Assembly (NCBI GenBank): GCA_902495245.1
Contig: CABUWI010000003.1
Coordinates: 124,001 to 188,000 of the forward strand
Reading direction: 5' to 3'
Source: an uncultured Porphyromonadaceae bacterium
GTDB taxonomy: Bacteria; Bacteroidota; Bacteroidia; Bacteroidales; Muribaculaceae
DNA: 64,000 nucleotides
Shown: positions 34,404 to 41,545 of the stretch, piece by piece
How the letters are laid out: the number at the start of each line of letters is the position of its first letter
Position numbering within the stretch: the stretch's first letter is position 1
Made by a program: the position numbers and the translations under genes
The notes under the pieces: model-generated
The model's database searches: none
What the model saw: only the letters and a program-made list of their open reading frames with translations
Told to the model about the DNA's origin: nothing

Positions 34404-35066
34404 CTATTCTGCAGAATCAGTTTCTTCATTGAAGATTCGGTTGAATATCTCGTCGAGCCGAGGTTTGTCGGTCAGCAGTGCATGTAGCTTTTTCAGATTC
34501 TTTGCATTATCGCTCCACGGAATCCAGACTTTCAGATAGCCTTTCGGCCCGTACTTTTCATGGAGGTGTTCGATTGTCCTTTGATAATGTCCGGCTCTGT
34601 CGAGTTGAGGATAATTCGCCAGTCCATATTGAATGGTGCGCCGGATTATCGTCTCAGGGTCGATGAAACGGTCGGCTTCGGCAACTATCAATCCGTATTC
34701 ACTTCGTGGTTTCTGACTGTTTGATGCCCGGTGGTCCTCGACAGCTTCGCCCATTATCCGAATCTGTTCAGCAGTGAAATGAGTATTGACAAATTCGTCC
34801 GCTTCAAAAATTTTTCGTGAATCCCGATGATGATTCTCCCGACCATTCACGAGACCGAGGTCATGGAATGCCGCTATGACATAAACCATATCGGTGTTTA
34901 TTGAAGGGGTATGTTCGGCAAGTTTCAGACTCTGTTCCATCACCATGCGCACATGATTCTCCTGATGCGCCTTATCGAATGCGGCATATCGGGGAATAAT
35001 TTCTCGCTCCACATAAGCGATGATTTCCGGAGAAACCTGCTTAACATATTTAGCTAACTGAGTCAT
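34404..35066 (-). CDS. HD-domain hydrolase
   Basis: 220 residues with the HD metal set: His38 (Glu-Asn-His-Val-Arg), His68-Asp69 (Ala-Phe-His-Asp-Leu-Gly) and Asp132 (Glu-Ala-Asp-Arg-Phe). Family members hydrolyse nucleotides or phosphoesters in the cytoplasm; the substrate is not predictable. The first ATG is used; a TAnnTTTG-type box lies upstream. It is convergent with the broken GNAT and marks the entry into AT-rich accessory sequence. Confidence 0.85.
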   Translation of the reverse strand: MTQLAKYVKQVSPEIIAYVEREIIPRYAAFDKAHQENHVRMVMEQSLKLAEHTPSINTDMVYVIAAFHDLGLVNGRENHHRDSRKIFEADEFVNTHFTAEQIRIMGEAVEDHRASNSQKPRSEYGLIVAEADRFIDPETIIRRTIQYGLANYPQLDRAGHYQRTIEHLHEKYGPKGYLKVWIPWSDNAKNLKKLHALLTDKPRLDEIFNRIFNEETDSAE

Positions 35067-35352
35067 ACGATATATCTTTTTGGACGCAAAGATAATAGAT
35101 TTTATTCAGATTGTACCATTAAAGGTATAAAATATTTTATAACAATGATTATTATACCCTTTGTGTTATATTCATTCTAAAGAAGCTCATGTTCGACTTC
35201 AAAAAGTGATGAATCCAAAGTTCAATGACTCAGCCGTTATAGATGTCTGATATATTAGACTATGCAACAATTTTCATCATTGCTGTTAGAGTTCTAATTG
35301 TCAGGATATGATATTTTGTACTTTTAACCTATTGGTGCCACGAGAAAATTTA
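35067..35352. other. Intergenic region with a minus-strand promoter box
   Basis: No gene is visible. On the minus strand TATCTTTG (35087-35094) with a weak TGGT box 20 bases upstream fits a promoter for the HD gene. The rest is A/T rich without clear repeats. Confidence 0.4.
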
Positions 35353-35384
35353 TTTGGTGGATGTGTGAAAAAGTATTAACTTTG
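35353..35384 (+). promoter_or_regulatory. Consensus Bacteroidales promoter
   Basis: TTTG (35353-35356), 20 bases, TAACTTTG (35377-35384): perfect match to the consensus. It drives a very short unit that ends at the terminator 35592-35637. Confidence 0.7.
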
Positions 35385-35405
35385 CGCCCACAAAATCTGA
35401 AACAA

Positions 35406-35564
35406 ATGGCAAGACAGCATTGCAACATACTAATCATCAACGATATTCAAAGCTTAAAAGGCTTTGAACGCAATGCTTGTGTGCTTATGCCGTCAACAAC
35501 AGGCACATCATATTGCGGAGCTGTCCGACCGGTTTGTTTCAGTAACCCAACTGACATAAGTTAG
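35406..35564 (+). CDS. Small ORF (52 aa) in a short autonomous transcript
   Basis: A 52-codon frame starts at the first ATG about 21 bases after a perfect promoter and ends before a hairpin terminator. The product has four Cys (Gln-His-Cys-Asn, Asn-Ala-Cys-Val, Ser-Tyr-Cys-Gly, Pro-Val-Cys-Phe). I do not recognise it and the unit could instead be a small RNA of about 240 bases. Confidence 0.4.
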   Translation: MARQHCNILIINDIQSLKGFERNACVLMPSTTGTSYCGAVRPVCFSNPTDIS

Positions 35565-35591
35565 TCTACAAATACAGACTATTGAGATATA

Positions 35592-35637
35592 ACGGCTGTC
35601 GGAAAGTTCTTACTAAGCTTCCCGACAGTCGTTTTTT
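35592..35637 (+). terminator. Intrinsic terminator
   Basis: ACGGCTGTCGG (35592-35602) pairs with CCGACAGTCGT (35622-35632), followed by TTTTTT. It closes the short unit and lies just before the next hypothetical gene. Confidence 0.75.
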
Positions 35638-35721
35638 GTGTCTTCACCGATATTAACTTCTCCATCGCGATTAGCTGCGGACACATATTTTAATCATCGC
35701 GCCTTATGGCGCATAACTCGA

Positions 35722-36633
35722 ATGAAAATGAGATTTAATGATCAAAAGAAATTATATCGCCAGAATGCTCTGACTCAGTCAGACATTCTAAACCTCCCAG
35801 ACAGTCGCGGTCTTGACGTTACTGCCGTTTCAGGAAAGTGTGCTGATATCATACGCAGCATACATGACGCGATGGGACATCTTGCCGCTATGGGTGACGA
35901 CGAGAGGAGAAGTCTTTGGTTTGAGGTCAAGGGCAAGAGATGGGAGTGGTATAGATTGTCTGTCTCGACTTACAACGACTGCCACTATCTGTATATCACC
36001 GGAGACACTCATGACCATCATGTATTCAGTGATAAGGAAGACTGCAATTCCCGCCATTGTTTCTATGAGGACGAACTCGTCGGAATATTCTCAAAAATCG
36101 AGAAGTATGTTGCCGGACTCGTTGACACTATTTTGTCTGCGCCCGAACAGTATAATTCATACGTTGAGAAATACTTGAGTTACTACCGGAGAGAAGGGTT
36201 GATAAAGAGGTCAGTCCTGAACTCTTTGATACCCGATAATAGCTATGAAGGAATCGACTTGCAAAAGGTAATCCACATATACGAGAGTCAGCCAGAACCT
36301 ACGCAGTTTTCCGAGATGACTCTCAGACGTTATATGCACTATTGGCGTATAGCATACGAAGCTGTATATGGCAAGATGTCTGGAGATGATGTAGAAGTCT
36401 TCCGGCATTCGAGCAAAGGATATGAGGCAAGAGAATATAATCTTGATTCTGAAGATGATTTCAGAAGATGGAAGTCCGATGTCTCACCTTATCACGGCTT
36501 TGACGTGGTGTATGCGAGAGTTCACATGTACCCTACATATACCAATGGTCAATGGCATTTTTATGTCGGCACCGGTAGTTATTGGAATCTTGATGATTGC
36601 TTCCGAGTTGTCATAGGATTTAGGATTGTCTGA
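35722..36633 (+). CDS. Hypothetical protein
   Basis: I do not recognise it. The start at Met-Lys-Met-Arg-Phe gives 303 residues; an upstream GTG-initiated extension would run back into the terminator and is unlikely. The protein is rich in Tyr, Asp and Glu, with no signal peptide, membrane helix or repeat. It is mixed alpha/beta by composition, with aromatic-rich strands (Trp-Phe-Glu-Val-Lys-Gly-Lys-Arg-Trp-Glu-Trp-Tyr; His-Tyr-Leu-Tyr-Ile-Thr-Gly-Asp). Codon use is AT-rich compared with the core genes to the left. An overlapping fragment follows in another frame. Confidence 0.6.
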   Translation: MKMRFNDQKKLYRQNALTQSDILNLPDSRGLDVTAVSGKCADIIRSIHDAMGHLAAMGDDERRSLWFEVKGKRWEWYRLSVSTYNDCHYLYITGDTHDHHVFSDKEDCNSRHCFYEDELVGIFSKIEKYVAGLVDTILSAPEQYNSYVEKYLSYYRREGLIKRSVLNSLIPDNSYEGIDLQKVIHIYESQPEPTQFSEMTLRRYMHYWRIAYEAVYGKMSGDDVEVFRHSSKGYEAREYNLDSEDDFRRWKSDVSPYHGFDVVYARVHMYPTYTNGQWHFYVGTGSYWNLDDCFRVVIGFRIV

Positions 36634-36868
36634 TGCCGGAATCTCGGTTGAATTGGGAGAAGTCGATCATATTCTCGGAATCTTGAAGGAAACCGATTAC
36701 GTAGAGATTTCCCCTTATGCGTATCGATATATGCAGGGTGATGGCATTGGTAGTCAGATGAAACTTCCTTATACTGATGAAGTAGGCAAGGATATTATCA
36801 AGGAAATAATCGCAAACACTAAATGGAATAAGCTTGAGGCGGTAAGTCCTCTCGCTTATAATCAATAG
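36626..36868 (+). pseudogene. C-terminal gene fragment, unknown family
   Basis: The frame encodes a coherent stretch (Gly-Glu-Val-Asp-His-Ile-Leu-Gly-Ile-Leu-Lys-Glu-Thr-Asp-Tyr-Val, then Asp-Glu-Val-Gly-Lys-Asp-Ile-Ile-Lys-Glu-Ile-Ile) that resembles the end of a winged-helix-like protein, but has no ATG and opens right after a stop. It is probably the tail of a lost gene; family unknown. Confidence 0.4.
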
Positions 36869-37106
36869 GTTCGTGCATGTTGCAATGTCGATGTGCATTC
36901 AGGTCGAAAAGAAGAAAATCTACCTGAACCACTTTCCCTATCTGTGCTTTGAGAGTGGCTATCACAATCTTCCCGACGCAGCTTGATGTCGGTGTAGACA
37001 ACAATAACATTACACCCCTGTCTTTCGATGAGGTCTGCGCCAAGATTCAAAGGCAGATTGAGCAAAACTCTAAACAAATGCAAAACTATGAGCGGAGGAC
37101 ATTTTG
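36863..37106 (+). pseudogene. Calcineurin-like phosphoesterase fragment
   Basis: One frame reads Val-Glu-Lys-Lys-Lys-Ile-Tyr-Leu-Asn-His-Phe-Pro-Tyr-Leu-Cys-Phe, like the metal-binding His segment of small bacterial metallophosphoesterases, then stops. A second frame from about 36985 reads Asp-Val-Gly-Val-Asp-Asn-Asn-Asn-Ile-Thr-Pro-Leu-Ser-Phe-Asp-Glu-Val, the usual C-terminal segment. The GHxH part that belongs between them is gone. The second frame overlaps the start of the next gene and ends at 37106. Confidence 0.6.
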
Positions 37107-37690
37107 ATCATAAGCAATTCTGTATTCGCGAAATTGCTGATACAATCGAGCGAGACATCGCGTTGGCTCTTCAGCCAAAGCCTGATAAGGTTCACGAAGA
37201 TTACTGGATCATCGAAGTAATGGATTGTTTCAGTTCTTATCATATCTACCCACGATATAGTACGGAGTTTGAATCTTACGAAGAGGCTGAGGAGTTTCTG
37301 TTGCGACGCGAAGATGTAGTAAGAGCTGAGGCAAACTATGCTGAACGTTTTTTCAAAGATGATGTCACTTTCCAATCAAAAGTGCATTACATGAGTAGAA
37401 CTAAAGATGATGAAAAGATTCCAGTTCTTTTCGCTATTCATCATTGTGTCTATGACCGCTACCCTTATGAGGTAGAGGTTCTTGAACTTGAAGACTCTAC
37501 GTTGGAGACGATGAAGAAAGCATACCGTCAGCTCCGCATAGCAGAAATTTATGCGCAACGTATAGACTGGATGATGATCGGCGATGACTCTGAAGAGACG
37601 CTACAAAGACGGCTTCAACATGAGCTTAAAGCTTTTGAAGTAGAATTCCAGTCGAAAGATTGGAATGCTTTGAACATTGATGATGAATAA
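37088..37690 (+). CDS. Hypothetical protein
   Basis: The ATG of Met-Ser-Gly-Gly-His-Phe-Asp gives 200 residues, acidic, soluble, with no signal or membrane segments. Bacteroidales proteins opening with Met-Ser-Gly-Gly-His are known as small uncharacterised families; I cannot assign a function. It overlaps the 3' end of the phosphoesterase remnant, which suggests the two were once a translationally coupled pair. Confidence 0.6.
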   Translation: MSGGHFDHKQFCIREIADTIERDIALALQPKPDKVHEDYWIIEVMDCFSSYHIYPRYSTEFESYEEAEEFLLRREDVVRAEANYAERFFKDDVTFQSKVHYMSRTKDDEKIPVLFAIHHCVYDRYPYEVEVLELEDSTLETMKKAYRQLRIAEIYAQRIDWMMIGDDSEETLQRRLQHELKAFEVEFQSKDWNALNIDDE

Positions 37691-37828
37691 ATCTTGGCGC
37701 AAACAGAAAGTACCAGACTCAGTAATGAGATTTGGGACTTTATAGTATTGAGTGTTTGTTGCGTAGTTTTTATAATCCTCAATCCGGATAGATTGCGGTT
37801 TTGAGGACGACGTCGGCGCGGTTGGTGG

Positions 37829-37959
37829 GAAAGCCGTTCCGGCTTATTGCGATGCTTCTTACCATCACTGAGCTGATACTTTTTGAGTTCAGAAGATAAA
37901 TACTTGCAGAAATCATCGGCAAGACAGAAACTTTCAGTAATTTTGTCCTCGGTAATCAT
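37829..37959 (-). pseudogene. 5' fragment of an IS982-like transposase
   Basis: Met-Ile-Thr-Glu-Asp-Lys-Ile-Thr-Glu-Ser-Phe-Cys, Asp-Asp-Phe-Cys-Lys, Asp-Gly-Lys-Lys-His-Arg-Asn-Lys-Pro resembles the N-terminus of Bacteroides IS982-family transposases. After about 44 residues the frame loses similarity and the DDE domain is absent. Assignment rests on remembered family starts, so is moderate. Confidence 0.4.
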
Positions 37960-38030
37960 ATCGGTAAATATTTGTAAATGTTATAATTGGACACTGTAAA
38001 TTTACGAATTTTCAGCGATAATGCCAATAA

Positions 38031-38065
38031 AATCAGCCACTTAGTTTTATGCTAAATGGCTGATT
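38031..38065. terminator. Hairpin, possible bidirectional terminator
   Basis: AATCAGCCACTTAG (38031-38044) pairs with CTAAATGGCTGATT (38052-38065) with one mismatch, followed by GTTTT. It lies between the transposase fragment and the 3' end of the AlbA-type pseudogene. Confidence 0.55.
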
Positions 38066-38079
38066 GTTTTAATCTTGAA

Positions 38080-39639
38080 TTATCGTATTCTTATATCGTA
38101 CTCACGTGTATTTATGTTCGGGGCTTTGGGGGATTCCTTGTCTTAAGGTTCCAAAAGGCCGGCTGCTATCATTCGGGGTATTATCTTGCCCTTAATGTGG
38201 GAAACACTTAATCCCGTTTTATCAGCCAGTTCTTTGGTTTCAGTTCAGTCTTGGCATAGCTCGACTATAACTTTACTTGAAATTTAATATGGGACTTTTT
38301 CTTGGAAATCAGCTCTCTAAGTTCTTTAAGTCCAATACTTGTTCCATTACTTTTTCCATCGCTTTCAGTATTACTTTCAGCATTACTTGTTCCATTACTG
38401 CCTCCTTCAGAAATGACGGGAAGTGTAAGTTCTACTTTGTTAGGTTGTGATTCCTCGGATATTACGGGTGTCCCAAATTTGGCGTCGTCCCATCCTTGAA
38501 CAATGGTGTCAGCTCCGCTCCCGGCTTTCTCTAATGCACCTATAATCGAGAACATGGTCTGTAGGGCCGGATGCCGGCATATACTCTCATCGCCGGAAAA
38601 GTATTGTTCCTTGGAAACGAGTATGGTGCCCGGATTCGAGAATACAATCCTGTCGGGATATTTCAGTATAAGCAATTTGGAATCACTCTGGTATGAAGCG
38701 TGGACGCAAAGGTGTACAAAAGCCTCTGTTAGAGATTTGTGAGCCTTTGTTCCATCCGCCTGTTCATTGCCTTCAAGCTTAAATGGGACAGGGAGAAACG
38801 ACTGTACCCCCGGCAGTATTTTCCGGTAGGCCTGATAAAGATTCGACTCTCATGTGCCATCGCTGTATATCCTGTCGCTCCAGCGCTTACTGCCGGATGT
38901 ATACTCCCTGTAATCAATCAAGAACTGAGGCATGGCATCGGTTATGGCGTCATACTTTTCAAACATCAGGAGGCCTGCGAGAGTAAGACCTTCTTTCCCC
39001 GATACACGATCTTTGCCATATGCCTTCATGTGTTTGAGCAAAGTGAGGTCGTCATCCTCAGTCCATTGGAGTGTTGGCTTCAGATTCATGAACAGCTGTC
39101 GGAAGCCACGAAGTGATTCCTTGTCGATATCGTCAAGAGTATATCCTTCCATAATTTCGGCGTCCATAGCCAGCTTGGGGCGCTGCTCGGCAAGCATCAT
39201 TAACTCCACTTCCCACTCTTTGCACAGGTAAGCGCCGCTTGCACTGCGACGATAAGTTGATCTCATCAGATTCTGACCTCATAGACTGGCCGTTCCTTTC
39301 TTGAGGCACGGGGACAAAGAATATAAGGAAATAATTGCCATTATAATCATCCTTAATGACCTCTTTATTGGTCATCAGTTTACGGCTCACCTGATTGGGA
39401 TCGTTGACACTATCCCAGAAGATTTTTTCGTACTGCTCGACGGTTTCTGCTGACAATTCTTCCAGATAGAAATTCCCGTTCTTTTCCTTGACCCCAATAA
39501 TGATACCTCCGCCATATGTGTTGGCGAACGAGGAATACGAAGGCCAAAATTCTTTATGAGGGAATCCGCCCTTGCCATGTTTGAATTCTACGCAAGAAGT
39601 CTCCTTGCCTGCAATCAGATGATCCCATAACAATGTCAA
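38080..39639 (-). pseudogene. AlbA/Schlafen-type ATP-binding regulator, multiply broken
   Basis: The N-terminal frame (Lys-Glu-Thr-Ser-Cys-Val-Glu-Phe-Lys-His-Gly-Lys-Gly-Gly, Ser-Phe-Ala-Asn-Thr-Tyr-Gly-Gly-Gly) is the AlbA_2 domain of putative transcriptional regulators. It shifts frame near 39260-39290, resumes with Leu-Met-Arg-Ser-Thr-Tyr-Arg-Arg, and meets a TGA at 38850-38852 where relatives have Trp (Gly-Thr-Trp-Glu-Ser-Asn-Leu). The same frame then continues to a Ser/Asn/Gly-rich linker and ends at 38265. A third shift leads into a winged-helix end (Lys-Glu-Leu-Ala-Asp-Lys-Thr-Gly-Leu-Ser) with further stops. An intact copy would have had about 510 codons. Confidence 0.75.
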
Positions 39640-39755
39640 GCTGTGTATGAATACGGCAAATATACGCTTTCAACCACAATCAGCAATTTGGAATTCATTC
39701 TCCGATGCGACGTTAGTCAGAAAATTTGTTGTATCTTATAATAGCCAAAGACAAG

Positions 39756-39968
39756 TCATGCGAATTCGAGCTCGCGCGAATTATCCATAATACTTAAGAT
39801 TGACAAATAATAGTCCAAGTCATCGAAACCGAAGCTATTCTCCATTCTCTTGAATTCTGTCCTCCCATTCTTTGGCCAAATCACGAGGTTACTGAAAATG
39901 TTGAAATATTTAAATACTGTTCGTTCAATACGATATATATTTTTGTGCCATGAGGTGTCATGGCACAT
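39756..39968 (-). CDS. Short frame after the Sll1717-like ATPase
   Basis: A 70-codon frame starts 11 bases after the ATPase stop on the same strand. Its last 30 residues (Phe-Gly-Phe-Asp-Asp-Leu-Asp-Tyr-Tyr-Leu) look protein-like, but it has no match I know and could be a truncated tail. Confidence 0.3.
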   Translation of the reverse strand: MCHDTSWHKNIYRIERTVFKYFNIFSNLVIWPKNGRTEFKRMENSFGFDDLDYYLSILSIMDNSRELEFA

Positions 39969-39979
39969 GAGAAATTGTA

Positions 39980-41539
39980 CTATGACGAGATAGATGAATA
40001 GAATTTTGACAAATCTAATATCGCTCTTCTGATTGAACGATAATCATCTCGAGGTACATTAATGAATTCTGTTTGATCATCCTCTATTTCATCTTCAAAC
40101 AATCCTTTCGGTGCTCTGGCGGTATTTATCAAGTCAACGTAACAGCCATAATCTATCGAATATACGTTATATCTCACCCCGGGAGTGTCTTTACTAGAAA
40201 CGTTCTGCTTAATAATATGCAATATCCTAGCATCATAAAGATAGTTTATTAGATTGTCATTTTCGTTGCTTGTGAGCATAAAAGCACGAGCTTGCCGCGT
40301 ATTGATCACATCAGAGATGATCCAATCGAGTAGCCCGCTTGTGTTTGGAATAGCACTGATTGATCCTCTCTTATCTTCATCAAACCAGTTTCGAGCTGCT
40401 TTCCTTATAATAGGGATAGAGATTCGATTGTAATAGTCAAGCATAATTGCTTTGTGTATGACATTAAAAAAGTCACGAGGGACTCCTTCTGCAGCTAACA
40501 CCAATTCTTCGAAACAACTTTCTTGAGTGAATAGAGATTTCACTAAATCATCAGAACTTGCAATCCTATTCTCTTGAGGTAAGATTGTATTTACTCTTTG
40601 AAAGAGTAAATCTCTGAAAAATGAAAGTGAAGACGCATGATTGTTCCCAAATACCATTAATTCATCTAAATTAATGGTAGAAACATCTGCGCCAAGTTCC
40701 ATCCCTAAGTAATTAGAACCAGTTGTAGCACGTCGGAAATATGATCTGTGTTCAATGGCCCCAATCTTAAAGGTAATACCACGGACTGGGCAGATGACTC
40801 TTCTAAGAATATCAGCTAAAACAATCTGTAAGTCAGGAGAAAGTTCAGAGAATTCATCAAAGATTAGCCATATTTTGTGTGGGGTTAAAATATCAGCTAC
40901 TTTCTGGAGGATAGAAGTTGCTTCCAGAAGATTTATATAGGCGTAGTACCTACCCGAAAGTTTTAATGTAGTGCTTTGATCTACAGCAGCTATATCCTTG
41001 GTTGAAAAATTTAAGCTACAATCAGAAGGGCTAATGGATATGCCAGAATTAAATTCGCGAGAACTTTTGTCAACTGTGGCAGACTCGCTAACGACTTCAC
41101 CCATAATGGCTGATTTAGTCCATGTCTGATTAAGTTGCTCTAATAAAGGAGTTATTTCAGTTAAATATGCTTCCTTGTGTTCATCAGACATTGTGATATA
41201 AGATATTATCTCATCTGATAATACTTTAATTATATCAATAAAAAATCTTAATGCTCGCTGTTCTATAGGAAGTGATTGGTCTGCATATATGCTATTGGAA
41301 GACCCAATTTTTCGAAGGTCTACAAATATGCAACAATCACTTTGCCCATCTTTGATACTTTTAAAGTATCTCAGTACATGTGTTTTTCCCGTCCCTCGGC
41401 GTCCAAAAATAATCTGATTATTTTCGCTATCTAATAGAGGAATTAACGGACCAACCGTAACAAATGATTTCACTATAGAATTATCATCCCATTTGTCGGC
41501 TCGTAATTGTATCTGTAGTATCGCGTCTTTTATCGTCAT
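39980..41539 (-). CDS. P-loop ATPase (Sll1717/ORC-like), orphan of a broken R-M locus
   Basis: 519 residues with Walker A Gly-Arg-Arg-Gly-Thr-Gly-Lys-Thr (46-53), Walker B Trp-Leu-Ile-Phe-Asp-Glu-Phe (near 225) and a sensor-like Gly-Ala-Ile-Glu-His-Arg. The C-terminal part is helical with a winged-helix-like region. It resembles the P-loop ATPases of the Sll1717 group often found beside restriction or defence genes. It begins six bases after the Res-Mod chimera, so the three genes from the XRE regulator onward form one unit. Role inferred from context: DNA-bound ATPase of a defence system. Confidence 0.68.
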   Translation of the reverse strand: MTIKDAILQIQLRADKWDDNSIVKSFVTVGPLIPLLDSENNQIIFGRRGTGKTHVLRYFKSIKDGQSDCCIFVDLRKIGSSNSIYADQSLPIEQRALRFFIDIIKVLSDEIISYITMSDEHKEAYLTEITPLLEQLNQTWTKSAIMGEVVSESATVDKSSREFNSGISISPSDCSLNFSTKDIAAVDQSTTLKLSGRYYAYINLLEATSILQKVADILTPHKIWLIFDEFSELSPDLQIVLADILRRVICPVRGITFKIGAIEHRSYFRRATTGSNYLGMELGADVSTINLDELMVFGNNHASSLSFFRDLLFQRVNTILPQENRIASSDDLVKSLFTQESCFEELVLAAEGVPRDFFNVIHKAIMLDYYNRISIPIIRKAARNWFDEDKRGSISAIPNTSGLLDWIISDVINTRQARAFMLTSNENDNLINYLYDARILHIIKQNVSSKDTPGVRYNVYSIDYGCYVDLINTARAPKGLFEDEIEDDQTEFINVPRDDYRSIRRAILDLSKFYSSISS

Positions 41540-41545
41540 AATTTT

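Noticed and set aside
38300..38420. Possible short tandem repeat (Ser-Asn-Gly-Thr-Ser units)
   Set aside because: It is the flexible linker of the AlbA-type pseudogene, not a CRISPR or independent repeat.
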